From positions 744,001 to 808,000 of the forward strand of contig NZ_JADNYL010000001.1 in assembly GCF_017168195.1 (NCBI RefSeq): 64,000 bases of DNA, read 5' to 3'. Source of the DNA: Thalassotalea sp. G2M2-11 (GTDB lineage Bacteria > Pseudomonadota > Gammaproteobacteria > Enterobacterales > Alteromonadaceae). Of the stretch, positions 7,764-17,463 are shown piece by piece. The notes under the pieces are model-generated. The model did no database searches. It was given only the letters and a program-made list of their open reading frames with translations, and was not told where the DNA came from. The position numbers and the translations under genes are program-made. Every line of letters starts with the position of its first letter. Positions within the stretch are counted from its first letter, which is position 1.

Positions 7764-9905
7764 TTAATCGTCAGTTACTTTGCCTTGTACTAAAATATCA
7801 GTTTCTAATTCCTCTAGTTTTGAAAACACGATTTCTTTTCCATCAGATGAGGCACTAATATTGAGTTTTAGCTGCACATCTTGTTCATAATTTCCAAGTC
7901 GAGCAATTTTTAGATTTTCCTGCTTATCAAATAGATATAAATATAAATACAGTTGGTGACCTTGCTTGACCACATAGTAAATGCCATTAGTGAAGACGTA
8001 AGGTCGATAAATAGCAAAAGAAGGAAGTAAATTATCAACTGGTAATTGATTTGCTAATGCTTGATGGAGAAAGCTCGCAAGCAATTGTAAATAGTTACGA
8101 TATGAAGGATTTAGCTTTTTGAGTGCAGTAATACTGAGCTGTTGAGGTGTTTCATCTGGTTCATTATTCTTATTGATCAGAATTGATGTTGCTAGCTGCA
8201 GGTTATATTGCCAGTGTTGAGTTTGTTTATCCTCTATCGTGTCATAATTAATTAACTTGCCATCACTTGACCAGTTTACCGCGTCAATCAACGGATGATT
8301 GGTTAAAATCGGCACCATATGTTTACTATACACATTTATTAGGTGAATATTGAACTGACTGTCACCTAAAATAAGGTTTTCGCCATTTGGGGACCAGAGT
8401 AAATACTGAGGTTTCACATGCTCAGGTAAGTTAACTAGCAGGCTCGCTGTTTTTTTGTATTTATTTTTCAACCAAATTTCAGCGTGGCGAAGCCCGTCAT
8501 TAGAGCGGCGTTGATACGATATAAATGCTGTTTGAACACCATCGTCAGAAATAGTGGGTAAAATATCTGTGCGTGCTGCTGATGACAATCGTTTTGCTTT
8601 TTGTAGATCAATTGGTATTAGCTCATCAAGCTGTAAGGTATACAGGTTAACATTGAGTAGCCCTTCGGTATGGGCTAGTTGCTTTGTTATCGGGTTTAAG
8701 TCGATATCCGGAATAAAGCCAATCGGTAAGTGGACGGTTTCTTGGTACCCAGTCAAGGATTGTAACCTCAGGCTTCGGTTTCCTAGCCAAAAACTTTCAT
8801 TGCTTTTATGCCATTTAATGCCCCAGTATGCTTCTTCTTTCTGCTCAAGCATGGTTTGATCTAAGCTTGCTAGATCAACCAAACTTAATTGATATTGTTG
8901 TAGATTTTTTTCTACTAATAACATCATATGGTTCGATTTATCGATATCAAAAATAACAGGGGAAAATGTGCCGATATCGTGTTGTTCACTAACAGAGGGC
9001 TTGTTTTTCTTATCATCGATAATCAGCTTTGTAAGCGCTGGACGGTTGTTTTCCCAGCGTTGAAAAAATAAATTATTTTGAATCCAATGTAGTTTTTGCC
9101 TGCTATAGCCTGGTTGGCAATGATGAAAATAGCTGTCAGGGCTTAATCGCCATGTTTCTACCGGATTTTTGACTGACATAATTCTTAATTCACAACTTAA
9201 CGGATCATGACGAAAATATACCAACCAGTTCCCATCGGGTGACCACTCGGCTGCTTCTTCGCTGTAACCTGTGTTTTTAATGGTGTGAACAGACTGTGTC
9301 CGAGTGTCATAAACAGCTAAGTCCATTTGTTGTCGATCTTCACTTATTTGGCTAAAGGCCAAGTAACGACCATTGGGAGAATAACGCAAGAAACTCTCGG
9401 GTCCAGGAGTGGATGTTAATCGCGATTCGTATTGATAACTGGGAACTTGTATCTTCGGTTGGCTGAGTTGATAAGCTAATACTGTGATGGTCAGTGTGAC
9501 AATAGCGCTCACCGCAACCGCCGAAAGGTAAGTTTTCTTTTGTTGTTTTAATTGTTGCTTGATAGGTGTGGTGAGCTCAGGAAATTCAAGTTCAGCGATT
9601 AATTGGTATCCGACACGCGGCACGGTTTTGATAAAACGCGGGGTGTCTTTACCATCATTGAGAGAACGCCTGAGCTGAGTTATTGCTTGCGAGACAGAAT
9701 TATCGCTAACAATGGTGTCATGCCAAACTACATCCATGATCTGGTTTCTTGAGACTGGTTGACCATGATTATCAATGAGTAACTTTAATAAACTCAATTG
9801 TCTGGATTCAATGTCACGCCACTGATTATCAATGAAGAGTTTGAGTGCGACAAAATCGACCATCACTTCATTGATTTTTACTTTTTCATATTGGCTATTG
9901 GACAT
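7764..9905 (-). CDS. Membrane-anchored CadC-like winged-helix regulator with TolB-type beta-propeller
   Basis: A 713-residue protein. Residues about 10-108 form an OmpR/PhoB-type winged helix (SRQLSLLKLLIDNHGQPVSR, then DNSVSQAITQLRRSLND and RFIKTVPRVGYQL). A single membrane helix follows at about 127-148 (TYLSAVAVSAIVTLTITVLA). The periplasmic part has repeated PD40/TolB-like blades with SPNG/SPDG/SSDG motifs (SPNGRYLAF, SPDGNWLVYF, SPNGENLIL, SSDGKEIVFS). One-component regulators of this type sense an extracytoplasmic signal and bind DNA from the membrane. It is transcribed divergently from the second receptor across a 289-bp gap, so that receptor is the best candidate target. It converges with the Sel1/TonB gene. 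Confidence 0.88.
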   Translation of the reverse strand: MSNSQYEKVKINEVMVDFVALKLFIDNQWRDIESRQLSLLKLLIDNHGQPVSRNQIMDVVWHDTIVSDNSVSQAITQLRRSLNDGKDTPRFIKTVPRVGYQLIAELEFPELTTPIKQQLKQQKKTYLSAVAVSAIVTLTITVLAYQLSQPKIQVPSYQYESRLTSTPGPESFLRYSPNGRYLAFSQISEDRQQMDLAVYDTRTQSVHTIKNTGYSEEAAEWSPDGNWLVYFRHDPLSCELRIMSVKNPVETWRLSPDSYFHHCQPGYSRQKLHWIQNNLFFQRWENNRPALTKLIIDDKKNKPSVSEQHDIGTFSPVIFDIDKSNHMMLLVEKNLQQYQLSLVDLASLDQTMLEQKEEAYWGIKWHKSNESFWLGNRSLRLQSLTGYQETVHLPIGFIPDIDLNPITKQLAHTEGLLNVNLYTLQLDELIPIDLQKAKRLSSAARTDILPTISDDGVQTAFISYQRRSNDGLRHAEIWLKNKYKKTASLLVNLPEHVKPQYLLWSPNGENLILGDSQFNIHLINVYSKHMVPILTNHPLIDAVNWSSDGKLINYDTIEDKQTQHWQYNLQLATSILINKNNEPDETPQQLSITALKKLNPSYRNYLQLLASFLHQALANQLPVDNLLPSFAIYRPYVFTNGIYYVVKQGHQLYLYLYLFDKQENLKIARLGNYEQDVQLKLNISASSDGKEIVFSKLEELETDILVQGKVTDD

Positions 9906-10194
9906 TTATTATTGAATTTTTTATTAACAAAGATGGTCAAATAAGGTCACACAGAGTATGATAACTAAGCTTATATTCTATGCTTGCAACCAAAGTTGTG
10001 CAATTGAAAACTCAATAGTTTTTCAATTAGTTAAGGCTGTTTTTAACTGAGTTTAGAATGGATGAAAGTTAATAATAATACTGATTCAAATCAGAACCTT
10101 TAAAATAATAAAATGCATAAGAAAACTTTGTGTTTTTTTATCGTTAACGCACTGAAAATTGATAAAAAATAATGATCGTTAGGAGATTGCATAT

Positions 10195-12819
10195 ATGATT
10201 AAAAAGATGCGATTAGTCGGACTTATTTCAGTTTTTTGTGTGGTGTTGCCTTCTGCCGCAAAAGCCAAAGATTCTGAAGCGGTCTCGACTGATGATGCTC
10301 TCGAAAAAATCCAAATACGCGGAATTAGAGGCAGCATTGTCAAATCCATGAATACTAAACGCTACAGTGACTCTATTTTAGATGCAATTACTGCTGAGGA
10401 AATTGGTAAGTTTCCTGATAAAAATGTTGCTGAGTCGTTACAACGCATTACTGGTGTATCAATTAAACGCGTGCAAGGTGAAGGGGAACGTATTGGGGTG
10501 AGAGGAACCGCTCCAAGCCAAAACCGAACATATTTGAATAATCAAAGTATTGCCTCTGCCGATTGGTGGATATCGTCTCAACCCAATCGTGGATTTAATT
10601 ACACCTTATTACCTTCAGAAATTGTTAGTTCTTTAGAGGTACATAAGTCACCACAGGCAGATCATGATGAGGGCTCGTTAGGCGGATCAATTAATATTAA
10701 AACGCATTCGCCACTCGAAACAAAAGATCAAATGTTTATTGGTAGTGCACAATTGCAATATAGCGATGTTTCTCGAGAATACGATCCTCAATTATCAATG
10801 TTTTATAATTGGATAAATGATGAGAAAACATTGGGCGCTTTATTTTCAGTGACTCGACATGAGCGTAGCTTACGAAGAGATGGATTAGAATCATGGGGAT
10901 GGTTAGCACGTAACTATAATCGTGATCAGCAAGGGAATTTACGTCAAACACTTGATACTAATGCAGATTTAATTGGTATATGGTCACCCGGTGGTGGTGG
11001 TTCTGCTATTTTTCAACAGCAACGTATATTATCCAGTGCGATGATGTTACTTCAGTTTCAGCCAAGTCTAGATTGGGATATAGAGTTAAATAGTTTATTT
11101 TCAGAACTTTCTGCTGATAATAGTAATCAGAATTTTCTGTGGCAGCCTAGTAATGTCTATGCCAGAGGAGGTTTTATCAGTGATTATCAACTTATTGATA
11201 ATACACTAGCTTCAGCCCAATATTCGAAAGTTGCATCTAATAATATCACAGGGATTCCTTTTAATACCGCAATGGAAGCAATATGGCGTCAATCCAAAAT
11301 AGACACAAGTCTTGTGCATTTGTCGATCAAACATGATGTGAATTATTGGCATACTCAGTACCAAATTGGTGTAACCCGAGCATCTGGCGGCACAAGTAAG
11401 GACTTTACATCACAATGGTCTGCCAATACTGACTTTTCGGTAGACTTGACTGAGCAGAAAAATATTATCACTGATTATCAAGTCGATCCGCTTGATGCCT
11501 CCCAATGGCAAATTTCTGAAGTTCGGCAAGACTCGCTAGAGTCGACAGATCAGGAGTTTTTTGCTCAAGCTGATTTTGAATGGCAACTTGATCAGCCATT
11601 ACTTCAATCGATTAAATTTGGTGGAAAGTATAAAGTGCATCAGCGTGATTTTATTCGTTATCGCTCTAAAAATGGCGGTTATGATCAGCTTGCGGCTGAT
11701 TTAGGCTGGCGATTATCTGATTTTTCGTCCCTATTTCCCGGTCATTTTCTTAAGGGAATTGGCTCTGATGACACCTTAAAAGCCTATGCATATGCCGATG
11801 TTGATCTATTAAATGAAGCATATCAGCATTTACCTTTTATCCAAGGAGAAGAAAAGCCAAGTAGTTTCGATATCAGTGAGAAAAGTTATGCAGGGTATGT
11901 GAAAGCAAACTTCTCAGGTGATGCTTATCGGGGGAACTTTGGCTTACGCCTTGTTCATACGCAACAGGATGCACAAGCTTTTCAAAAAACAGTGGAAACG
12001 GACAGTATTTTTGAAGAGTATCAATGGTCGGCTACTGATAAAAGTTATACCGATTTTTTACCAAGTATTAATTTGGTGGTCGATCTTACCCATGATGTGG
12101 TGCTGCGATTATCGGCATCAAAAGTGATGTCTCGTGCTGAATATCATCACTTGATGCCATCAACAAATTATAATGTTACTAAAGCACAAGGAGCCGGTGG
12201 TAACCCGAATTTAGACCCATTTAGGGCGACTAACTTTGATTTAGGTGTGGAATGGTACTTAGATGAAGCGTCACTATTTTCGATTGCAGCATTTCATAAA
12301 GATGTGAAATCTTTTATTGATATTAAACGCTATCGAGAAAACTATGAGAATATTGATATGGTGATCAATCGCCCTGTTAATGGTAGTGGTGGCAGTATTT
12401 ATGGTGTCGAGTTAAACCTGCAAAAAGAGGTTTATTATGGCGTTGGAGTTATTGCCAATTACACTTTTGTACAAGGTGAACGAAAGGACACGCTTACGGG
12501 GCAAAATATCGATATTCCGGGTAATTCAGATCACACCGTAAATGTGACTGCTTATTATGAAAATGACTGGATAAGTTCTCGATTATCTTATAATTTTCGA
12601 ACAGAGTTTGCGACAGGACAAGGGGAAGAAATTACCGACGATTATGGTCAGGTAGATGTTAATTTTTCATTTTTATTGAATGATAATATTTCCTTTGTGA
12701 TTGAAGGGATCAATTTATTTGACGAAATTAATTACACCTACGAGCGTAATGAATTTGCCCCTGTTGGAATTTATCGAAATGGGCGGCGTTTCTATACAGG
12801 CATCAGAGTTAACTATTAA
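10195..12819 (+). CDS. TonB-dependent outer-membrane receptor (paralogue 2)
   Basis: An 874-residue precursor with a signal peptide (RLVGLISVFCVVLPSAAKA), a TonB-box-like segment (LEKIQIRGIRGSIVKSMNTK), a plug (EEIGKFPDKNVAESLQRITG) and a barrel ending in RRFYTGIRVNY. Collinear homology to the receptor at 3443-6016 is obvious, including shared segments such as SPGGGGSA, VINRPVNG and IPGNSDHTVN, so the two arose by duplication or come from one family with related substrates. It has an AGGAG site 11 nt before the ATG. It diverges from the CadC-like regulator gene, its probable controller. The substrate is unknown; nothing in the sequence suggests a siderophore specifically. Confidence 0.93.
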   Translation: MIKKMRLVGLISVFCVVLPSAAKAKDSEAVSTDDALEKIQIRGIRGSIVKSMNTKRYSDSILDAITAEEIGKFPDKNVAESLQRITGVSIKRVQGEGERIGVRGTAPSQNRTYLNNQSIASADWWISSQPNRGFNYTLLPSEIVSSLEVHKSPQADHDEGSLGGSINIKTHSPLETKDQMFIGSAQLQYSDVSREYDPQLSMFYNWINDEKTLGALFSVTRHERSLRRDGLESWGWLARNYNRDQQGNLRQTLDTNADLIGIWSPGGGGSAIFQQQRILSSAMMLLQFQPSLDWDIELNSLFSELSADNSNQNFLWQPSNVYARGGFISDYQLIDNTLASAQYSKVASNNITGIPFNTAMEAIWRQSKIDTSLVHLSIKHDVNYWHTQYQIGVTRASGGTSKDFTSQWSANTDFSVDLTEQKNIITDYQVDPLDASQWQISEVRQDSLESTDQEFFAQADFEWQLDQPLLQSIKFGGKYKVHQRDFIRYRSKNGGYDQLAADLGWRLSDFSSLFPGHFLKGIGSDDTLKAYAYADVDLLNEAYQHLPFIQGEEKPSSFDISEKSYAGYVKANFSGDAYRGNFGLRLVHTQQDAQAFQKTVETDSIFEEYQWSATDKSYTDFLPSINLVVDLTHDVVLRLSASKVMSRAEYHHLMPSTNYNVTKAQGAGGNPNLDPFRATNFDLGVEWYLDEASLFSIAAFHKDVKSFIDIKRYRENYENIDMVINRPVNGSGGSIYGVELNLQKEVYYGVGVIANYTFVQGERKDTLTGQNIDIPGNSDHTVNVTAYYENDWISSRLSYNFRTEFATGQGEEITDDYGQVDVNFSFLLNDNISFVIEGINLFDEINYTYERNEFAPVGIYRNGRRFYTGIRVNY

Positions 12820-12887
12820 AAGTTTTTAGCCGTCTATATAGCTAAAAGCTAGTCAAGACTTTTGTACTGTGCTAAAGTAGCGCGCAA

Positions 12888-13076
12888 TTTTCTGGTGTTT
12901 GTTTAGTTGAACTAAACAACTTAAAAGGGAATGTGGTGCAAACTAAGCAATTGAGCTGGGCTTTATTCCACAACTGTTCCCGCAACTGTAATTAGAGCTG
13001 AACGTATTAACCACTGGCGTACGCTGGGAAGGTATCGTTTGGGTGATCTCTATAAGTCAGGAGACCTGCCAGAATA
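12888..13076 (+). ncRNA. Cobalamin riboswitch controlling the B12 transport/salvage operon
   Basis: The conserved B12-box elements are present in order: AAAGGGAA near 12924, the CCCGCAACTGT core near 12978, CCACTGG near 13011, and AGTCAGGAGACCTGCC near 13056. The closing stem is TTCTGG (12890-12895) with CCAGAA (13069-13074). Adenosylcobalamin binding is known to switch such RNAs off. The downstream stretch has two hairpins that could form the expression platform: CCGTG/CATGG near 13091-13106 and TAGGCG/CGCCTA (13119-13141). Neither has a clear U tract, so translational control is more likely than termination. Confidence 0.93.
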
Positions 13077-13188
13077 TAATACAAATAAACCGTGCGGGTA
13101 ACATGGTGGGTATCTTTTTAGGCGTTAGTTTTGCTCGCCTATCAACATCTCCTCTTAAGCCGCACATAAAGTCGTTTATGTGGAACTT

Positions 13189-13983
13189 ATGACAGCAGTG
13201 CAAATACAGGCTCGTGATATCAAATGGCAGGTCGATGATAAAGTCATTGTCGATCAGGTCAGCTTTTGTGTTAACCAAAATGAAACCCTTGGCATTGTTG
13301 GGCCAAATGGTGCGGGTAAAACATCACTGCTTAAATGTTTGTATCAAGAACATCAATTAAGCTCAGGACAGATCACGCTCGATGGTAGAGCACTTAGTGC
13401 ATATGATCGTAAAGCGGTGGCTAAAAAAATTGCCGTGGTTGGTCAGCAACATGAGGCGGTATTTAATCTATCCGTGCTCGATATTGTCACCATGGGGTTA
13501 ATTCCTCATAAAGCCTTGTTTGATAGAAATAATGATCAAGACAGAAGAGCCATAGAAGAAGCCTTAGCGATTGTTGATTTACTTGATAAACAACATCAAG
13601 TATTCAATACATTATCTGGAGGTGAGCAACAGCGATGTTTAATCGCTCGGGCAATTGTGCAGCGGCCACAGATATTAATCATGGATGAACCCACCAATCA
13701 CTTAGATGTATTTTATCAGCACCAAATATTGTCGTTAGTGAAAAAACTTGGTTTAACCCTGATCATGACTATTCATGATTTAAACCTAGCTGCCCAGTAT
13801 TGTGATCGCTTGTTGTTATTATCTGCTGGAAAAATGCTTGTTTGTGATACACCCGAAGCGGTGCTTAAAGCCGAAATGTTAAAGCAGGTATTCCACCTTG
13901 AGTGTTTGGTTGATCAAAACCCGTTAACCAACAAGATGCGGGTAACTTATGCGATGCATAATGAGGCTCACATTAATGATTAA
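13189..13983 (+). CDS. btuD: Vitamin B12 ABC transporter ATPase
   Basis: An ABC ATPase of about 264 residues with Walker A GPNGAGKTS, signature LSGGEQQR, Walker B ILIMDEPTNHLD and the H-loop (MTIHDLN). It powers import of cobalamin or cobinamide through BtuC, with BtuF as binding protein. I chose the ATG at 13189 over an in-frame GTG at 13180, because TGGA lies at a usable distance before it and homologues start near this point. It is the first gene behind the cobalamin riboswitch, and its end overlaps btuC. The family also contains haem and siderophore ATPases; the B12 riboswitch and cob genes decide the call. Confidence 0.92.
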   Translation: MTAVQIQARDIKWQVDDKVIVDQVSFCVNQNETLGIVGPNGAGKTSLLKCLYQEHQLSSGQITLDGRALSAYDRKAVAKKIAVVGQQHEAVFNLSVLDIVTMGLIPHKALFDRNNDQDRRAIEEALAIVDLLDKQHQVFNTLSGGEQQRCLIARAIVQRPQILIMDEPTNHLDVFYQHQILSLVKKLGLTLIMTIHDLNLAAQYCDRLLLLSAGKMLVCDTPEAVLKAEMLKQVFHLECLVDQNPLTNKMRVTYAMHNEAHIND

Positions 13984-14965
13984 GCCGTTGCGTTTTTATC
14001 CAAGCTTATTCGTGTTGCTGAGCTTAGTACTGTGTTCTGTGTTAGCTTCCATGGGCTTTGGCACAGCTGAATTGGATTTTGCCAATGTCTGGCAATGTTT
14101 GACGGATCAATGTCAACGGCCAATTTATCAAACAATCCTTATCGACATTCGATTTCCACGCATATTGATGGGCTTTCTTGCCGGATTTGCTTTAGCGGCT
14201 GCTGGGGCATTAATGCAGAATGTCACCCGCAATCCCTTAGCTGATCCTTATCTTTTTGGCATCGTTGCAGGCGCCGGTTTAGGTGCGACTATTTCTGGTT
14301 TATTACCTGAGAGTATGCAGGCCTTCTCCTTACCGCTTGCCGCATTTTTAGGGGCATTGTTTGCTGTGCTCATTGTTGCCATGGTGATCATGAATAACAA
14401 TTGGCGACGCGTTGAGCACTTATTGCTGGCAGGGGTTGCTGTGTCATTTCTCTTAAGCGCTATCACTAGCTTTATCTTGTATTTTGGTGAAGCTTTCGCC
14501 AGTAATCGTGTCATTTTTTGGATGATGGGATCACTAGCGCGCGCTGATTATCAAGCCCTTATGTGGATTATCCCGGTTATTCTTGTGTGCACCTTGCTGG
14601 CATTGTTATTTTCACGTCAATTAGATGCTTTGTTACTGAGCGATGAAAGTGCGCGCACTTTAGGTGTTAACGTTGCCAAACTGCGTTTGATGTCACTGAT
14701 CATTTGTGCGGCGATGACGGCTGTCATTGTTTCTTATTGTGGGGGGATAGGTTTTGTTGGCTTAATGATCCCCCATATTGTTCGGCCTTTCATTGGCAAA
14801 ACTACTGCCAAGCTTTTAATTTGCTCTGGTATTGTTGGTGGTTGCTTTTTAATTTGGGTCGATGTGGTTGCTCGTACTATTGTCCCGGGGCAAGAAATTC
14901 CCATAGGGGTGATCACTTCAGTGATAGGTAGTCTATTCTTTTTATTTATTATGCGCAGGATGTAA
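13976..14965 (+). CDS. btuC: Vitamin B12 ABC transporter permease
   Basis: A FecCD/BtuC-family permease of about 330 residues with roughly ten membrane helices. Family motifs include RFPRILMGFLAGFALAAAGA, the NPLADPYLFGI segment and GGIGFVGLMIPHI, which are typical of B12, haem and siderophore permeases. The likely start is the ATG at 13976 (MIKPLRF), overlapping the btuD stop, with GAGG upstream; an in-frame ATG at 13949 would add nine residues. It forms the BtuC2D2 importer with the preceding gene. Ligand assignment rests on the riboswitch and neighbours. Confidence 0.92.
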   Translation: MIKPLRFYPSLFVLLSLVLCSVLASMGFGTAELDFANVWQCLTDQCQRPIYQTILIDIRFPRILMGFLAGFALAAAGALMQNVTRNPLADPYLFGIVAGAGLGATISGLLPESMQAFSLPLAAFLGALFAVLIVAMVIMNNNWRRVEHLLLAGVAVSFLLSAITSFILYFGEAFASNRVIFWMMGSLARADYQALMWIIPVILVCTLLALLFSRQLDALLLSDESARTLGVNVAKLRLMSLIICAAMTAVIVSYCGGIGFVGLMIPHIVRPFIGKTTAKLLICSGIVGGCFLIWVDVVARTIVPGQEIPIGVITSVIGSLFFLFIMRRM

Positions 14966-14969
14966 GTAA

Positions 14970-16049
14970 GTGTTTACTATAGAGTCGTTAAAGTCTGAGC
15001 AATCAGCCAAATATCTTGAAGCTATTCGCAATAAAATAGCGAATAAGACCAAACCGATTGGCGCACTAGGTGTGTTAGAGCAAGTTGCTGAGCAGCTTGC
15101 GCTTATTCAAAGCGTTGCTCAAGGCTCTTTAGTGGAACATATAGAGATCACACAACCAACCGCCATCGTTTTTGCGGGTGATCACGGTATTGCCAAGCAT
15201 AACGTCAGTATCGCCCCCAGTGATGTGACTCGGCAAATGGTATTGAATTTTTTACATGGTGGCGCCGCCATCAATTGTTTCTGTCACAGCAATGATGTGG
15301 CGCTCAAGGTAGTCGATGCCGGCATTAAATTACCTTTAACCGCTGCAGAAAAATCACAGAGTGTTGATTTTATTGAACAACGCTTAGGTGCTGGTACCGA
15401 AGATATCACCACACAGCCAGCAATGACAGCGCTGCAAGTCGAGCAAGGGTTAGGCTTTGCTCACCAGCTCGTCAATCAGTTGCAAAACCGTGGTTGTAAC
15501 TTACTCATGTTTGGTGAAATGGGAATTGCCAATACCAGTGCCGCATCAGCGATTTACATGGCACTAACTGGTGACAGCGTGGAAAATAGTGTTGGGCAGG
15601 GAACCGGCATTACCTCTGAGCAATTAGCAGATAAATGTCGTTTAGTGAACCAGGCGGTTGAGCGTGCCAAGCAGGCGCAAGGTGAAATGACACCACTTGA
15701 TATTCTGGCTCAGCTTGGTGGCTTTGAAATAGTGCAAATAGTAGGGGCTATTTTAGCGGCAGCGCAAGCGAAAATAACAATTCTGATCGATGGTTTTATT
15801 GTGACCAGTGCAGCACTTGTTGCTCAACGACTTTATCCGCAAGTCAGTGATTATTGTATTTTTGCCCATCAGTCCAATGAAAAAGCGCATCAGTCAATGC
15901 TAAGTTCACTTGATGCTAAACCCTTGTTGAATTTAGCGCTTCGTTTAGGTGAAGGTACAGGCGCTGCGCTGGCCGTGCCACTACTTAGATGTGCTGCCAG
16001 TTTTTATAATGACATGGCGAGCTTTGAAAGTGCAGGGGTTGTGGTGTAA
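14970..16049 (+). CDS. cobT: Nicotinate-nucleotide:dimethylbenzimidazole phosphoribosyltransferase
   Basis: A 359-residue enzyme that activates the lower-ligand base (5,6-dimethylbenzimidazole) to alpha-ribazole phosphate for nucleotide-loop assembly. Typical segments are the N-terminal KTKPIGALGVLE, FAGDHGIAKHNVS, FGEMGIANTSAASA and the C-terminal RLGEGTGAALAVPLL with the catalytic glutamate. The length matches the family (about 350). It starts with GTG at 14970, five nt after the btuC stop. It acts in the same salvage route as cobU, cobS and cobC, which follow directly. Confidence 0.95.
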   Translation: MFTIESLKSEQSAKYLEAIRNKIANKTKPIGALGVLEQVAEQLALIQSVAQGSLVEHIEITQPTAIVFAGDHGIAKHNVSIAPSDVTRQMVLNFLHGGAAINCFCHSNDVALKVVDAGIKLPLTAAEKSQSVDFIEQRLGAGTEDITTQPAMTALQVEQGLGFAHQLVNQLQNRGCNLLMFGEMGIANTSAASAIYMALTGDSVENSVGQGTGITSEQLADKCRLVNQAVERAKQAQGEMTPLDILAQLGGFEIVQIVGAILAAAQAKITILIDGFIVTSAALVAQRLYPQVSDYCIFAHQSNEKAHQSMLSSLDAKPLLNLALRLGEGTGAALAVPLLRCAASFYNDMASFESAGVVV

Positions 16050-16876
16050 TGACGGTTATGCTGCGTGATAGAAAACGGATAAAGCTGCTTAGGCAATGGC
16101 AACTGTTTCGTTTAGCCTTGATGTTTTTTACGCGTATTCCTGTAGGGCAAAACCTTGCTTATAGTGAGCATCGGATGAATCAGGCAAATCGTTATTTTTC
16201 ACTCGTCGGTTGGTTTGTCGGTGCGCTTGTTGCTCTCGGCTTTTATTTGTTTTCACAGTTATTTCCCGTATTTATCGCGTTATTGCTCACCTGTATACTA
16301 AGTGTGTTGCTTACTGGCGCATTTCATGAAGATGGTCTTGCCGATATGGCCGACGGCATAGGGGGCGGCTATACCACTGAGCAGCGTTTAGCCATTATGA
16401 AAGACAGCCGCTTAGGCACTTATGGCGCTATTACCTTAGTATTGGCTTTATTGCTAAAGCTGTCATTATGGTTTTCCTTAGCCAATCATCAGCAGCTCAT
16501 TCCAGCGATTATGATTGCCTATGCTTTATCGCGGGCGGTTGCTGCTAGCCTTATTTATGACACCGATTATGTCTCTGATAATGTCGGTAGCAAAAGTAAG
16601 CCTTTAGCTAATAAACAAAGTAAAAATGAGTTGTTTATTTCTTTGTCTATCGCAATTGTCCCTAGTGTGTTTTTATTCAAGCAAATGGCAGTCGACTTTT
16701 TTGTGATACTGGTGTTATTGGTCAGTCTAGTGCTTTTTCGGGGGCTGTTTAAATATTGGATAACAAAGCGTATTGGTGGGTTTACTGGTGATTGTTTAGG
16801 TGGTGCACAACAGTTGAGTGAATTGATCATTTATTTGGTGTTAGTGCATCATATTGTTGCGGTTGGGGCAAACTGA
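16049..16876 (+). CDS. cobS: Adenosylcobinamide-GDP ribazoletransferase (cobalamin synthase)
   Basis: A 275-residue polytopic membrane protein that joins adenosylcobinamide-GDP with alpha-ribazole (phosphate) to give adenosylcobalamin (phosphate). The diagnostic motif HEDGLADMADGIGGG is present near residues 91-105, followed by KDSRLGTYG and, near the C-terminus, GGFTGDCLGGAQQ. The start codon overlaps the cobT stop (TAATG), indicating translational coupling. There are an expected six to seven membrane helices. The slightly long N-terminus could be trimmed to the ATG at 16058. Confidence 0.94.
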   Translation: MTVMLRDRKRIKLLRQWQLFRLALMFFTRIPVGQNLAYSEHRMNQANRYFSLVGWFVGALVALGFYLFSQLFPVFIALLLTCILSVLLTGAFHEDGLADMADGIGGGYTTEQRLAIMKDSRLGTYGAITLVLALLLKLSLWFSLANHQQLIPAIMIAYALSRAVAASLIYDTDYVSDNVGSKSKPLANKQSKNELFISLSIAIVPSVFLFKQMAVDFFVILVLLVSLVLFRGLFKYWITKRIGGFTGDCLGGAQQLSELIIYLVLVHHIVAVGAN

Positions 16877-17463
16877 TGTTGCACTTAGTGTTAGGGGGCG
16901 CGCGCAGCGGTAAGTCTTCGTTTGCCGAACAGGTTGTCGTTCAGCAGTCTGCAAAAGCCGATATTATTCCGATTTATATTGCCACAGCGCAGCCACTTGA
17001 TAATGAAATGCAACAGCGTATTGCGCACCATCAAGCGTTAAGAGTACGGCAAAACTGGCAGTTAATTGAATGTCCGTTAGCGTTAACGACAACCTTGACT
17101 GAATTAGCTCCTAACGCTCATGTATTAATTGATTGTATGACGTTATGGCTAAGCAATCAGTTATCGGCTGTAGTCAGTCAATTGGACAGTCAAGAAAGAG
17201 AACCCTTCGATAACAATCAAAAAATCAATGAGTTGCTGCACGCTAAGGTCGCTGAACTGATTGAATGTTTAAAACAGCTTTGTGGCAATATAACTATCGT
17301 CTCAAATGAAATTGGTCTAGGCGTTGTCCCCATGGGGATGGAAATCCGCGTGTTTGTTGATCATCAAGGCTGGTTAAATCAGCAATTAGCGAATATCGCT
17401 GATCAGGTGACATTAGTTACCGCGGGATTGCCAATGACATTAAAGGGGAATGCTCATGGGTAA
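16876..17463 (+). CDS. cobU: Adenosylcobinamide kinase / adenosylcobinamide-phosphate guanylyltransferase
   Basis: A 195-residue bifunctional enzyme that phosphorylates adenosylcobinamide and then transfers GMP from GTP. The P-loop is GGARSGKS at residues 7-14. The IAHHQALR segment contains the histidine region used for the guanylated intermediate in characterised CobU, and the family motifs IDCMTLWLSN and VSNEIGLGVVPM are present. Its ATG overlaps the cobS stop (TGATG). The downstream cobC gene begins inside its 3' end. Confidence 0.95.
   Translation: MLHLVLGGARSGKSSFAEQVVVQQSAKADIIPIYIATAQPLDNEMQQRIAHHQALRVRQNWQLIECPLALTTTLTELAPNAHVLIDCMTLWLSNQLSAVVSQLDSQEREPFDNNQKINELLHAKVAELIECLKQLCGNITIVSNEIGLGVVPMGMEIRVFVDHQGWLNQQLANIADQVTLVTAGLPMTLKGNAHG

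Noticed and set aside
12824-12847. TTTTAGC/GCTAAAA hairpin after the second receptor as a terminator
   Set aside because: Short stem with a 10-nt loop and no U tract following; not strong enough to annotate.
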